From positions 159 through 30,063 of the forward strand of contig DGLB01000072.1 of NCBI GenBank assembly GCA_002387845.1: a stretch of DNA of 29,905 nt, written 5' to 3'. This DNA comes from Stenotrophomonas maltophilia. Its GTDB lineage: Bacteria; Pseudomonadota; Gammaproteobacteria; Xanthomonadales; Xanthomonadaceae. The notes beneath the pieces were generated by a model. That model was not told the origin of the DNA and did not search any database. It saw only the letters and a list, made by a program, of their open reading frames with translations. Shown here piece after piece: positions 8,438 through 17,121 of the stretch. The position numbers were made by a program, and so were the translations under genes. Every line of letters starts with the position of its first letter. The stretch's first letter is position 1.

Positions 8438-9029
8438 TCAACGCCGCCGGGGTTTCGCTCATGCCGGCGAAATGGATGCGGGTGACGTCCTGGTTGGCTT
8501 CGGTGATCTCCACCTCGCGCACGTAACGGTCGCCACTGAGCTTCAAACCGGTGAAAACCTTGCCCAGCATCGCCGAGCGTGGGCTGAGCTGCATCTTCCA
8601 GCCGTTGTTGGGCAGTGCGTCCACCTTGACGGTGAACTGCGCCGACAGCGCCTGGGCGTCGCCGCTCATCAGCGCGAACATGATCGCGTTGACCGAGCGC
8701 ATGGCCGGCTGCTGTTTGGCGTCGAGCTCGACACGGGTACTGCCGTCGCTCTGGCGGCTGAGGATGCGGTCGCGGGTGACCACCACTTCCGACGGGAACG
8801 GCTTGAGCGTGGTCCAGATCACGCCATGATCCTGGGCCAGCACGAAGCGCCCCTGCGAACGCAGCGGATTCTTGAAGCCGGTGACCTGCTTTTCCTGGGT
8901 GAAGTCACCGCGCAGCACGCCGACCTTGGCGACGCGTTGCTTGACCAGATCGACATCGGCCGCCCATGCGGCCGGGGCCATCAGGGACAGCAGCATCAGC
9001 ACGCCCAGCGTGCGCCACAGACGGTTCAT
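8409..9029 (-). CDS. LolA-like periplasmic carrier protein (ApeL position)
   Basis: 206 residues from the ATG at 9029, which overlaps the thioesterase stop by four bases. It begins MNRLWRTLGVLMLLSLM with cleavage likely after AWA-23, so it is periplasmic. The LolA-type segments are visible: LRGDFTQEKQVTGF near 38-52, a GRFVLAQDHGVIW strand, and a run of beta-strand-like segments to the end. The true LolA carries lipoproteins from the inner to the outer membrane. This copy, set between the thioesterase and the MMPL exporter, more likely carries or helps place the lipid-bound pigment. Family is fairly clear; cargo is inference. Confidence 0.88.
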   Translation of the reverse strand: MNRLWRTLGVLMLLSLMAPAAWAADVDLVKQRVAKVGVLRGDFTQEKQVTGFKNPLRSQGRFVLAQDHGVIWTTLKPFPSEVVVTRDRILSRQSDGSTRVELDAKQQPAMRSVNAIMFALMSGDAQALSAQFTVKVDALPNNGWKMQLSPRSAMLGKVFTGLKLSGDRYVREVEITEANQDVTRIHFAGMSETPAALNAEEGGKFE

Positions 9030-9448
9030 TGCACTTCCACTCCCAGACGGTCCCACAGCACGGACGGGCACAGGTACAGCATTTCGTTGGTGGCGGCGTC
9101 GACCGCGACCTGGAGGGTGTGGGCCCGGGTGAGCACCTGACCAGTGCCGGCGTCGCGGATTTCGTAGACGATCTTCAGCCGGTTTTCCCACTCGGTGATG
9201 GTCGCGCGCACGACCAGCTGCTGGCCGTACAGCAGCGGCCGGATGTACTTCACCCGCGCGTCCACGACCGGCCACAGGTAGCCGGATTCGCGCATCTGCG
9301 GGTAGTCGTAGTCGTAGCGCTGCAGCAGGGCGCAGCGCGCGACTTCGAAGTATTTGAAGTAGTTGCCGTGCCACACCACGTGCATGGGATCGCAGTCGTG
9401 GAAGGTGGGCGACAGCGCCACTTCAAAGCTCAGCTCAGGCAGGGTCAT
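9026..9448 (-). CDS. Acyl-CoA/ACP thioesterase, 4HBT hotdog family (ApeK position)
   Basis: 140 residues from the ATG at 9448, giving the usual single-hotdog length; that start overlaps the lyase gene by 14 bases. The 4-hydroxybenzoyl-CoA thioesterase signature is present as HDCDPMHVVWHGNYFKYFE, with the catalytic-type Asp at about 18-20. It should hydrolyse or edit an acyl thioester, either releasing the polyene from its carrier protein or clearing stalled chains. In APE loci a thioesterase stands at the same place, just before the LolA-like gene. Which thioester it acts on cannot be told from sequence. Confidence 0.9.
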   Translation of the reverse strand: MTLPELSFEVALSPTFHDCDPMHVVWHGNYFKYFEVARCALLQRYDYDYPQMRESGYLWPVVDARVKYIRPLLYGQQLVVRATITEWENRLKIVYEIRDAGTGQVLTRAHTLQVAVDAATNEMLYLCPSVLWDRLGVEVQ

Positions 9449-11015
9449 ACAGGCTCCAGCGTTGGCCGCGGATGTCCTCCAGCAGGCTACGCAGTTCTCC
9501 ATCCAGCGCACGGTCTTCCTCGACCAGTGCGATACGTGCAGCAAGATCCTGGTACATCACTTCCAGCTCGCCATGCAGGGTGGCGTTCATGCCCACGCGC
9601 TGGCGCAGGGCAATGCCCTGGCGCGCGGCGATCAGCATGCCGGCGACGACCTGTTCGGTCAGTTCGATCACGCGCAGGCAGTCGCGCGCGGCGATGGTGC
9701 CCATGCTGACCTTGTCCTGGTTGTGGCATTCGGTGGAACGCGAGAACACCGAGGCCGGCATGGTCTGCTTGAGCGCTTCGGCGGTCCACGCCGAGACGCT
9801 GATCTGCAGGGCCTTGAGGCCATGGTTGATCGGCGCGCGCTCACCGGTGCTGCCGGACAGGTTGGCCGGCAGGCCGTGGTTGTAACGGGCGTCCACCACC
9901 AGCGCCAGCTGGCGGTCGAGCAGGTCGGCCAGGTTGGCGATGGTGTTCTTCAGCGCGTCCATCGCAAAGGCGATATGGCCACCGTAGAAGTGGCCGCCGT
10001 GCAGGATGCGCTCGCCGTCGGCGTCGATCAGCGGGTTGTCGTTGGCGCTGTTGAGTTCGGTTTCAATCAGCTGGCGCAGGAACGGCAGTGCATCCTGGAC
10101 CACGCCAATGACGTGCGGTGCGCAGCGCAGCGAGTAACGGTCCTGCAGGCGCTGCTCATTGCGCGGCGGCCGGTCGCTGTGCAGGTCCTGACGCAGGCGC
10201 GCGGCGATCTGCATCTGGCCCGGGTGCGGCTTGGCCGCGAACAGCATTTCATCGAAATGGTGTGCGTTGCCGTCGCTGGCCAGCACGTTGAACGCGGTCA
10301 GGCGGGTGGCCAGCCTGGTCAGGTAGTCGGCACGGTCGTAGGCCAGGCAGGCCAGCGCGGTCATCACCGCAGTGCCGTTCATGATCGCCAGGCCTTCCTT
10401 GGGACGCAGACGCAGCGGGGTCATTCCGATCTCGGCCAGCACCTCGGCGGCCGGGCGGCGTGCGCCCTGGTACATCACTTCGCGTTCGCCGCACAGCACC
10501 GCAGCCACGTAGGACAGCGGCGTGAGGTCGCCGCTGGCCCCCACCGAGCCTTCCGCCGGAATCAGCGGCAGTACGTCGTGGCGCAGCAGCGTGGCCAGGC
10601 CCTGCAGCAGCGGATGGCTGACCCCGGACATGCCGCGCACCAGCGACGCAAGACGGGCGGCGACCACCGCACGGGTTTCGGTTTCATCCAGGTACCGGCC
10701 CAGGCCACAACCATGGTAGGTGAACAGGTGATGCGGCAGTTCGGCGACCAGCGCCGGCGGAATGTTCACCGTGCACGAGTCGCCGTAGCCGGTGGTGACG
10801 CCGTAGATGACGCCATCTTCGCGCAGCAGGCGATCCAGGAAATCCGCGCCGCGCTGGATGCGATCCACGAATTCGGGACTGTCGCTGACCATCGCATCGG
10901 CCTGGCGGCGCGACAACGCCACCACGTCTTCAATGCACAGCGGCGCATCGCCGAAGCGCAGGGTCGGGCGGGCCGCGTTGCGGCGGGAATGGTCGAGTTG
11001 GGCGTTACTTTCCAT
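9435..11015 (-). CDS. Aromatic amino acid ammonia lyase (HAL/TAL/PAL family, TAL-like pocket)
   Basis: 526 residues from the ATG at 11015, which overlaps the acyltransferase gene by 11 bases. The MIO prosthetic group should form from Ala160-Ser161-Gly162 in GSVGASGDLTPL. The catalytic tyrosine is Tyr71 in YGVTTGYG. Later conserved blocks include NDNPL, the FYGGHIAFAMD segment and STECHNQDKVSMGT. In bacterial tyrosine ammonia lyases a His-Leu pair sets substrate choice, while histidine ammonia lyases have Ser-His. Here the aligned run reads PHHLF, so His-Leu, pointing to tyrosine and a 4-coumarate product. Automatic naming will probably call it HutH, but no hut genes are near. In APE systems such lyases supply the aryl starter. 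Whether this one does is open, because a chorismatase lies beside the cluster. Confidence 0.93.
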   Translation of the reverse strand: MESNAQLDHSRRNAARPTLRFGDAPLCIEDVVALSRRQADAMVSDSPEFVDRIQRGADFLDRLLREDGVIYGVTTGYGDSCTVNIPPALVAELPHHLFTYHGCGLGRYLDETETRAVVAARLASLVRGMSGVSHPLLQGLATLLRHDVLPLIPAEGSVGASGDLTPLSYVAAVLCGEREVMYQGARRPAAEVLAEIGMTPLRLRPKEGLAIMNGTAVMTALACLAYDRADYLTRLATRLTAFNVLASDGNAHHFDEMLFAAKPHPGQMQIAARLRQDLHSDRPPRNEQRLQDRYSLRCAPHVIGVVQDALPFLRQLIETELNSANDNPLIDADGERILHGGHFYGGHIAFAMDALKNTIANLADLLDRQLALVVDARYNHGLPANLSGSTGERAPINHGLKALQISVSAWTAEALKQTMPASVFSRSTECHNQDKVSMGTIAARDCLRVIELTEQVVAGMLIAARQGIALRQRVGMNATLHGELEVMYQDLAARIALVEEDRALDGELRSLLEDIRGQRWSLYDPA

Positions 11016-11952
11016 GCGATGCCTGATCCCAGAAGGGGAAGAAGTTGAACCAATCAAAGGGGGCCTGGATGACCTGGGTTTCCAGCCATGCGGCGAACTG
11101 TTCGGCCTGCGCGGTCAGCGCGGCGTCGCGCGAACCGCGCGGCAGTACGATGCGGTCGCTGAAATGCTCGAAGCGCACCCGGTAGCCCTCGCCTTCGTGC
11201 AGGCAGGCCATGGTGTACACCGGGCAGCCCAGCGCAGCGGCCAGCACATACGCTCCGATCGGGAACTGCGCGGTGTGGCCCAGGAACGAGGCGGGCACGG
11301 TGCGACCACCGCGCAGCGGGACGCGGTCGCCGACGATGGCGACAAAACCGCCGGCATCCACGCGGCGCTGCAGCTCCACCGCGGTGGCCGGCCCCATGTC
11401 GGTGACCTGCATCAGCTCCACCTGGGCCAGCGGGTCCAGCCGCTGCATCAGGCGGTTGAAACGCTGCGCGTGCGCGGTATGCACCAGCACGGTGATGTGG
11501 AAGCCGGGCACCTGCTCAGCCAGCACCTGGCACAGTTCGAGGCAGCCGATGTGCGCGGTGAGAATCAGCCCACCTTCGCGGCGCGCGATCTTCTCCAGCA
11601 TCAGATCGCGTTGCAGGTGGATACGCTCGGGCGGGTAGCGGCCGCCGAGGCCAAGCAGCTTGTCCAGCAGGGTGTCTGCGAAGGTGGCGAAGTGCTTCAG
11701 GCTGTGCCAGCGGCCGGGTGTGCGGCCCAACACGCCGGCGTGCGCCTGCAGGCGCTGCAGGTACTGCAGCGAGGAACGTCGCGCCACCGCATTGGACAAC
11801 CAGTGACACAGCACCACCGGATACACGCACAGCCGGAACGGCCAGCGCCCGAACCAGCGGTGCACGCCGCACAGGAACAGCACGCCGGCGGCCGAGGTGG
11901 TTTCGCCCAGCTCGGCCCAGTGCGGCGCAGCGCGGTCGGCGGGTGCGTTCAT
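11005..11952 (-). CDS. Lipid A biosynthesis acyltransferase-like protein (LpxL/HtrB family)
   Basis: 315 residues from the ATG at 11952, which overlaps the glycosyltransferase stop by four bases (ATGA). A hydrophobic stretch near 20-50 would anchor it in the inner membrane. The family's H-x4-E catalytic motif is HIGCLE (His134, Glu139). Later blocks GDRVPLRGGRTVPASFLG and the C-terminal WFNFFPFW are also typical of LpxL-like enzymes. In APE loci glycosyltransferase and acyltransferase functions are adjacent or fused and are thought to build the lipid/sugar anchor of the polyene. It most likely acylates the sugar or glycerol anchor rather than lipid A itself. The target is inference. Confidence 0.9.
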   Translation of the reverse strand: MNAPADRAAPHWAELGETTSAAGVLFLCGVHRWFGRWPFRLCVYPVVLCHWLSNAVARRSSLQYLQRLQAHAGVLGRTPGRWHSLKHFATFADTLLDKLLGLGGRYPPERIHLQRDLMLEKIARREGGLILTAHIGCLELCQVLAEQVPGFHITVLVHTAHAQRFNRLMQRLDPLAQVELMQVTDMGPATAVELQRRVDAGGFVAIVGDRVPLRGGRTVPASFLGHTAQFPIGAYVLAAALGCPVYTMACLHEGEGYRVRFEHFSDRIVLPRGSRDAALTAQAEQFAAWLETQVIQAPFDWFNFFPFWDQASHGK

Positions 11953-12710
11953 GCCGGGCGTCCGGCCAGCCGCCGCCACAGCAGGCGCGGTGCGCGCGGC
12001 AGCATGCCGAAGAACAGGCGGGTATGCATGCAGCTGATACGTACGTTGTCGCGCCACACATCGAAGTGGGACACACCGTCGCTGGGATAGGTGACGCGGG
12101 TTGGCTGGCTGATCACCTGCACCCCACGCCAGAACAACCGCACCAGGATCTCGGTGTCGAAGTCCATGCGCCGGCCGATGGTTTCCTCGCCTGCCAGCCG
12201 GTTCACCGGTGCCAGCGGGTAGACCCGGAAACCGCACATGGAGTCGCGGATCTGCAGCGACAGCGTGTTGATCCAGACCCAGATGTGGGTGGCATAACGA
12301 CCATACAGGCGCGCCTTGGGCACGCTGGCGTCATAGGCCGGAATGCCGCAGATGACCGCGTCTGGCTGCGCCCGGGCCAGCGCGGCGAAGACCGGAATGT
12401 CGTCCGTGGTGTGCTGGCCGTCGGCATCGATCTGCAGCACATGCGTGTAGCCGCGCTGGGTGGCCTGGGCAAACCCGGCCAGCATCGCCCCGCCTTTGCC
12501 CTGGTTCACCTCCAGTCGGTGCAGCTCGACCTGGCCCGGGTGCTGTGCGGCCAGCGCGCGCAGGGTCTGCGCGCAGCCGTCGTGCGAACCGTCATCCACC
12601 AGCAGGCACGGCAGGCCGCTGGCCAGCACGCCCTGCACGACCGCACCAATGGCGTGCTCGTGGTCGTACACGGGAATCACCACCACCGGCGAGAACGCGG
12701 CCTCACGCAT
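11949..12710 (-). CDS. Family 2 glycosyltransferase (dolichol-phosphate mannosyltransferase-like)
   Basis: 253 residues from the ATG at 12710, overlapping the ligase gene by eight bases. The GT-A motifs are clear: VIPVYDHE (11-18), LVDDGS (37-42), NQGKGGAM (69-76) and the metal-binding DADGQ (95-99). There is no C-terminal membrane domain, only one weakly hydrophobic stretch, so it is probably cytoplasmic or peripheral. It should move a sugar from a nucleotide donor onto a lipid or pigment intermediate. Position between ligase-dehydratase and LpxL-like acyltransferase fits the 'ApeJ' step of pigment anchoring. Sugar identity cannot be predicted. Confidence 0.92.
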   Translation of the reverse strand: MREAAFSPVVVIPVYDHEHAIGAVVQGVLASGLPCLLVDDGSHDGCAQTLRALAAQHPGQVELHRLEVNQGKGGAMLAGFAQATQRGYTHVLQIDADGQHTTDDIPVFAALARAQPDAVICGIPAYDASVPKARLYGRYATHIWVWINTLSLQIRDSMCGFRVYPLAPVNRLAGEETIGRRMDFDTEILVRLFWRGVQVISQPTRVTYPSDGVSHFDVWRDNVRISCMHTRLFFGMLPRAPRLLWRRLAGRPA

Positions 12711-14391
12711 CCGCGAACACCACCCGGCCGCTGGCATGCACGCCATGGTCGGACACATAACGGAAGCTCATCACCGACTTCTCGGCGTCCCAGCCCAGGG
12801 TGAGCTGCAGCACATCGCCCGGGCGGGCCACATGCTGGAATTTCAGCGCGTCCATGCGCGCAAAGCGCGGCGGCATGGCGAACACTTCGCGGCCGTAATG
12901 GATGGCCCAGTCCAGCTGGACCACCCCGGGCAGGATTTTCGCCTGTGGGAAATGCCCGTCGAAGGCGATCAGGTCGGCCTCCAGCGGCAGGTGCAGGGTC
13001 GCGGCCTGTTCGTCACGCTGCAGCCATTGCGCCACCGGCATCAGCGGGCGGAACAAGGCCGCCAGGGCGGCGGCGGTGGTCTTGCCCTGCGCGTTGAACG
13101 GCAGTTCGTCGACAAAGCGCCAGCGCCGCGGGCGGGTCACGGCGTCATGGCTGCGGGCCAGGTGCGCGCTAAGCCGCTGCGCCTGCTGGCGGCGCTGCAG
13201 ATCGGTCCAGTGCGCGGCACCCGCCGGTGCCGGCACCACGACCGCGGCCAGCTGCTCGCGTGCACCGGGCAGCACCAGCACGCGCACGTCCTGCACCTCG
13301 GCATGGGCCCGCAGCTGCTGTTCCAGTGCGTCCAGCGACACCCGGCGTTCCTCGATCTTGACGATGCGGTCGGCGCGACCGAGCAGGCGGAAGCTGTTGC
13401 CGGTGTCGGCCTGCACCCGGTCCTGGGTCTGCCACCAGTCGGCGTCGGCCAGGTGCGCCGAACGCACCGCCAACGCGCCGTCCTGGATCGTCCATTCGAC
13501 GCCCGGCAGGGGATGCCACTGCGGCTGTTCGGCACTCCACTGACGCCAGGCAATGCCACCGGTTTCGCTGCTGCCGAACACTTCGGTGGGGGCGACGCCG
13601 AGCAGCGCGCGCGCCTGCAGGGCAGCGTCGGCGGGCAGCGGGCCGCCCGAGGAGAACACCGCGCGCAGACGGCCGCCGAGCGAGGGCCAGTCCAGCTGTT
13701 CCGGCAAACGCTTGAGGTGGGCCGGGGTGGCCACCAGCAACGCATCGTGTTGCGCCAGCGCGGTGACCAGGTCCTCGTGGAAGAAGCGGCGCGGCTGGAT
13801 CACGCGGCCGGCGGCCAGCGGCCACAGCACACGGAACAGCAGCCCATAGATGTGCTGGTGCGAGACCGTGCCATGCACCTGCGCACCTTCCAGCTGTTCA
13901 CCGAAGGCGGCCTGCAGGGCGTCGACCTCGGCGGTGAGCTGGCGCAGGCGCTTGTAGATGGCGGTCGGCGCACCGGTGCTGCCGGAGGTGAACACCACCA
14001 GTTCCAGCCCGGCAACATCCAGCGGTTGCAGGGCGACGTCGGCTACGGTCGCGGCGTCGGCCTGCAACGGGGCTTCACTGGCCGGCAGGTCGCCGGCGAA
14101 GCCCTGCACCTGTGGGCGCAGCGCGTCCAGCGTGGCCGGCAGGTTGTCACCGCCCAGGAACACGCGCTTGCCGGCGTGCCAGGCACCCAGCAGCGCGGCG
14201 GCGAAGGTCAGGGTGTCATCAAAGTACAACGCCCAGTCGTTGCCCGGGGCGCGGGCGAACGCCTGCTGCCAGCGCAGCACCTGCTGGCGGAACTGCGGGT
14301 GGGTGACCGGCGCGCCATCTGCGGCAATACCGACCACGCGATCAGGCAGCGGCTGCAGCGCCAACTGCGACAGGGCAATCCACTCAGCCAT
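12703..14391 (-). CDS. Acyl-ACP ligase fused to ApeI-like dehydratase (XanA2/ApeH-ApeI)
   Basis: 562 residues with two domains. Residues 1 to about 450 form an adenylating ligase: TSGSTG (135-140) phosphate loop, GSSETGG (273-279), GRADRIVKIEERR (338-350) hinge region and the catalytic lysine Lys437 in FNAQGKTT. Residues about 465-562 are a hotdog dehydratase with FDGHFPQAKILPGV; His480 is the likely active residue. In Xanthomonas the related XanA2 activates 3-hydroxybenzoate and loads it on the carrier protein XanC. In enteric APE clusters ligase (ApeH) and dehydratase (ApeI) are separate neighbours. Here one polypeptide would load the starter and dehydrate chains on the same ACPs. The starter is probably an aryl acid; which one is not fixed by sequence alone. 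Start overlaps the membrane-protein gene by eight bases. Confidence 0.92.
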   Translation of the reverse strand: MAEWIALSQLALQPLPDRVVGIAADGAPVTHPQFRQQVLRWQQAFARAPGNDWALYFDDTLTFAAALLGAWHAGKRVFLGGDNLPATLDALRPQVQGFAGDLPASEAPLQADAATVADVALQPLDVAGLELVVFTSGSTGAPTAIYKRLRQLTAEVDALQAAFGEQLEGAQVHGTVSHQHIYGLLFRVLWPLAAGRVIQPRRFFHEDLVTALAQHDALLVATPAHLKRLPEQLDWPSLGGRLRAVFSSGGPLPADAALQARALLGVAPTEVFGSSETGGIAWRQWSAEQPQWHPLPGVEWTIQDGALAVRSAHLADADWWQTQDRVQADTGNSFRLLGRADRIVKIEERRVSLDALEQQLRAHAEVQDVRVLVLPGAREQLAAVVVPAPAGAAHWTDLQRRQQAQRLSAHLARSHDAVTRPRRWRFVDELPFNAQGKTTAAALAALFRPLMPVAQWLQRDEQAATLHLPLEADLIAFDGHFPQAKILPGVVQLDWAIHYGREVFAMPPRFARMDALKFQHVARPGDVLQLTLGWDAEKSVMSFRYVSDHGVHASGRVVFADA

Positions 14392-14935
14392 GCGCGTGCG
14401 CCGCCTTCACCCGCCGCCGCACCAGCCACTCACCGCCAAACAGAACGCCCATCATCACGTACGCCAACAATCCGTTGTAGAGCGCCCAGACCTGGTTGGA
14501 GGCCCAGAACGCAGTCATCAGGGCCAGCGCCCCGTTCAAGACAAAAAAGCCGCACCACACCTGGGTGACGCGACGGGTATAGACCACGGCGAACGGCGGC
14601 AGTTCCGGCTCGGTGAGCCGGGCGAGGCGTTCCACGGCGGTGGGCGGGAAGCGCAGGCTGGTGGCGAAGATCACCAGCATCACCGCATTCACCAGCGCCG
14701 GGTACAGCTTCAGTGGCAAGGCCTGGTTGAGGGCGGTGGCCAGCAAGGCCAGCAGCCCCGCGCCGGCAGCAGCCACCCACCACACCGCCTGGCGGGTGGT
14801 CAGCGCGCGCAGCGCGGCCAGTGCGAACAGCAGTAACGCCATCCAGCGTGGCTCGAAGCGGCCCAGCGCGAAGTACACCACCAGCGGGTACGCCAGCGAC
14901 AGCACTGCAAACGCTGCAACACGCAGCCGAACCAT
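14384..14935 (-). CDS. Integral membrane protein, COG4648-like (ApeG position)
   Basis: 183 residues with about five or six hydrophobic helices (roughly 7-25, 33-47, 52-70, 78-92, 120-140 and 148-165), so an inner-membrane protein. The central TEPELPPFAVVYTRRVTQVWCGFF segment, with charged residues between helices, looks like the conserved part of the COG4648 family that lies between the carrier proteins and the ligase in APE clusters. GAGG at normal spacing precedes the ATG, 22 bases after the ACP gene. Its function is not known. A role in bringing the soluble ACP-bound polyene to membrane enzymes is only a guess. Confidence 0.87.
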   Translation of the reverse strand: MVRLRVAAFAVLSLAYPLVVYFALGRFEPRWMALLLFALAALRALTTRQAVWWVAAAGAGLLALLATALNQALPLKLYPALVNAVMLVIFATSLRFPPTAVERLARLTEPELPPFAVVYTRRVTQVWCGFFVLNGALALMTAFWASNQVWALYNGLLAYVMMGVLFGGEWLVRRRVKAAHAHG

Positions 14936-14957
14936 GGCCGGACCTCAGCGACGGCCG

Positions 14958-15215
14958 TCAGGCGGCCGCTTGTCCGGGCATCAGCCCGTGCACCACATCG
15001 ACGATGTCCTGCACCGTGCGCACCGACTTGAACGCTTCCGGCTGCAGGTTGCGGCCGAGCAGCGGCTTGAGCTGCACGATCAGGTCCACGGCATCGATGC
15101 TGTCGATGTCGAGGTCGTCGTACAGGCGGGCTTCGGGCGTGATGCGCACCGGTTCGATCTCAAAGCTGTCCTTGAGGATCTTGACGATACGGTCGAAAAG
15201 TTCGTTCTTGGTCAT
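14958..15215 (-). CDS. Acyl carrier protein 1 (ApeF/XanC-like)
   Basis: 85 residues from the ATG at 15215, chosen because AGGA stands before it and the longer reading adds an unlikely charged leader. The phosphopantetheine site is Ser39 in DIDSIDAVDL, with acidic helices on both sides. It should carry starter or growing chains as thioesters once modified by a phosphopantetheinyl transferase, which is not in this window. It is the second of two consecutive ACPs, 19 bases apart; in studied APE systems the two divide initiation and elongation. Confidence 0.93.
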   Translation of the reverse strand: MTKNELFDRIVKILKDSFEIEPVRITPEARLYDDLDIDSIDAVDLIVQLKPLLGRNLQPEAFKSVRTVQDIVDVVHGLMPGQAAA

Positions 15216-15234
15216 GACAAATCCTGACGCACCA

Positions 15235-15495
15235 TTACGACGGCTGGCGTGCGGCGACAAACTCGCTCAACGCGCGCACGCTGGAAAAATGACGACGGGT
15301 TTCTTCCGAATCCGCAGACAGGCTGACGCCATACTTCTTCTGCAGGGCAAGACCCAGTTCAAGCGCATCGATGGAGTCCAGCCCCAGCCCTTCCACGAAC
15401 AGCGGGGCCTGGGAATCGATGTCTTCCGGAGCGATGTCTTCCAATGAAAGCGATGAAATGATCAATTCCTTGATCTCGTGCTCAAGTGCCTGCAC
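15235..15495 (-). CDS. Acyl carrier protein 2 (ApeE-like)
   Basis: 86 residues if translation starts at GTG 15495, which has GGAG eight bases before it and overlaps the acyltransferase stop by 14 bases, like other junctions in this operon. An ATG at 15531 would add 12 residues and a 50-base overlap, so I prefer GTG. The attachment serine is in GLDSIDALELG (Ser41 from GTG). The helix after it (ALELGLALQKKYGV) is typical of ACPs. Expected to hold polyene intermediates during extension. Confidence 0.9.
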   Translation of the reverse strand: MQALEHEIKELIISSLSLEDIAPEDIDSQAPLFVEGLGLDSIDALELGLALQKKYGVSLSADSEETRRHFSSVRALSEFVAARQPS

Positions 15496-16285
15496 GGCTT
15501 GGTTCTCCAGCGAAGTCAAAGTAATGGGCAAGGTGATCGGTCACGCGCCGGGCCGCCAAGGCATCCCCCCTGGGCGAATCGCCGGCCTCGGACAGGAAGG
15601 GAGCGATCGGAATATCTTCCCCAACTTCCAGCTGAACGTGAAAACGCCGTGATGGCACACGATACCATTTCTGGCCCTTGGTCAGGGTAGGCGGGGTGCA
15701 GGTGATGCGGACCGGGGTGATATCCAGCCGGCCCCGGACCGCGATGTTGGCCGCCCCCCTCTGCAGCTTGAGCGCCTGCCCCGGCACGGTCCGGGTGCCT
15801 TCCGGGAAGATCACCAGGTTGCCACCGCGGCGCACCGCGGCGATGCAGTCATCGACCAGCCCCGCCCCGTCGCTGTTGGCCACATAGCCGGCGGCGCGGA
15901 CCGGGCCGCGCATGAACGGGTTGCAGGCGACGGCGTGTTTGACCACGCAGTCGGCGTTGGGCAGCTGCGAGATGAGCAGCACCACGTCGATCAGGGTGGG
16001 GTGATTGGCGAGAATCAGCAGGCCGTCACGCTGAAGCCGTTCACCTCCGTGAATCTCGTAGGTCATCACGCCCAGCCAGCGCATCAGATTGACGTGGCTG
16101 GCAAAGCTGAACTGCACCAGCCGCCGGGCCAGCGCGCGCCGGCGCTGGTGGCGGCGGATCAGGAACAGCAACGGGAACAGCAGGCCGCCCAGCAGCAGCC
16201 CGCCAATCCCGAAGGCGGCAAAACTGATTCCGGTACCGACCACGCGCCAGGCGTGGTTGAGGCGGGCGGCCAACGGCTCAGCCAT
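15482..16285 (-). CDS. 1-acyl-glycerol-3-phosphate acyltransferase-like protein (PlsC family, ApeD position)
   Basis: 267 residues. A membrane helix near 20-43 is followed by the acyltransferase motifs NHPTLID (94-100, the H-x4-D site) and FPEGTR (160-165). It should transfer an acyl group, perhaps the finished polyene from its ACP, onto a glycerolipid-like acceptor at the inner membrane. The start overlaps the first operon gene by eight bases. APE clusters keep a PlsC-like gene at this place, and it is not the housekeeping plsC by context. Acceptor and donor are inference. Confidence 0.92.
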   Translation of the reverse strand: MAEPLAARLNHAWRVVGTGISFAAFGIGGLLLGGLLFPLLFLIRRHQRRRALARRLVQFSFASHVNLMRWLGVMTYEIHGGERLQRDGLLILANHPTLIDVVLLISQLPNADCVVKHAVACNPFMRGPVRAAGYVANSDGAGLVDDCIAAVRRGGNLVIFPEGTRTVPGQALKLQRGAANIAVRGRLDITPVRITCTPPTLTKGQKWYRVPSRRFHVQLEVGEDIPIAPFLSEAGDSPRGDALAARRVTDHLAHYFDFAGEPSRAGT

Positions 16286-17018
16286 GGCGCTGCCAGATCC
16301 ATTGCTGGTCGTCGGCCTGGAACACCAGTGCCGGGTCGCCGGCCAGCAGGAAGCGCATCAGCGCCAGGCTGTGCGGCAGCGGGCCGGCCGGGGAGTCGGG
16401 AGCCGCGCCGGTTCCGCTCCAGCCCAGCGACAAGCGGGTGCCCGGACGGTCGGCGCGGGCCAGCCGCCAGCACCAGGCGAAGTAAGGGTCGGGCTCGTCG
16501 GCGAAGCCGGCATACACCGGCGGCAGCGGTGACTCATACGCCACCACGCGCACTTCCTCGGCCCCGTCGGCAAGCAGGCCGAAGGCCTCCATGCAAGCGG
16601 CCTCGACCGTGGCGCGGCCGCCGGCCAGGGCCAGGTAGTTGCCGCGTTGGCCCCGGGCGATGGAGTACAGGGCCGCCACCGCGTTGTGCACGGACAGGCC
16701 GAAAGCAGTGGGCGACATCGCCGCATCCTGGCGCAGCGTATCCAGCAGTTCCATCGAGCGGGCGACATCACCGTGGCGCGAGGCGAACACCAGCGGCACC
16801 TGGCCGCCGTCGTCGGGCTGCTCGCACCAGCAGGCGGCCTGGATCGCCATGCGCCCCAGCCGTTCAATACGGCGGCGCTGCATGGGCGGCACTTCCGGCA
16901 GCGCCGGGGTGTCGTCACCGGCCGGCAGGTGCGGCGCGGTGGCCCACTGCTGCCAGTCCGATTTCGTGGTCAGGCCCGGTGCCCAGGCTGACCAATCCAC
17001 AACAGAAAACTCAATCAT
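16278..17018 (-). CDS. Chain-length-factor-like ketosynthase partner (ApeC-like, Ketoacyl-synt_2)
   Basis: 246 residues, about two-thirds of a full ketosynthase. It matches the N-terminal half: FASRHGDVARS and FGLSVHNAVAALYSI (about 106-120). Where active ketosynthases have their nucleophilic cysteine, this protein has LALAGGRATVEAA (129-141), so it cannot condense by itself. That fits ApeC, described as a chain length factor that pairs with ApeO. It is the first gene of the long operon; the promoter must lie in the 179-base divergent region shared with xanB2. The ribosome site is weak. Automatic naming will probably read 'beta-ketoacyl synthase'. Confidence 0.9.
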   Translation of the reverse strand: MIEFSVVDWSAWAPGLTTKSDWQQWATAPHLPAGDDTPALPEVPPMQRRRIERLGRMAIQAACWCEQPDDGGQVPLVFASRHGDVARSMELLDTLRQDAAMSPTAFGLSVHNAVAALYSIARGQRGNYLALAGGRATVEAACMEAFGLLADGAEEVRVVAYESPLPPVYAGFADEPDPYFAWCWRLARADRPGTRLSLGWSGTGAAPDSPAGPLPHSLALMRFLLAGDPALVFQADDQQWIWQRHG

Positions 17019-17121
17019 TCACAGCAACACTCGTGATGGGCACCTGGAAGCACGAGCCACGAAGGCGATGCGGGTCGGCTCCCCCATTCCAGCCGATCCG
17101 TACCTGTCATCCGACATCGTC

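Noticed and set aside
9363..11048. A 561-codon plus-strand frame opposite the ammonia lyase
   Set aside because: No motifs, antisense composition; the lyase on the minus strand has complete catalytic motifs.
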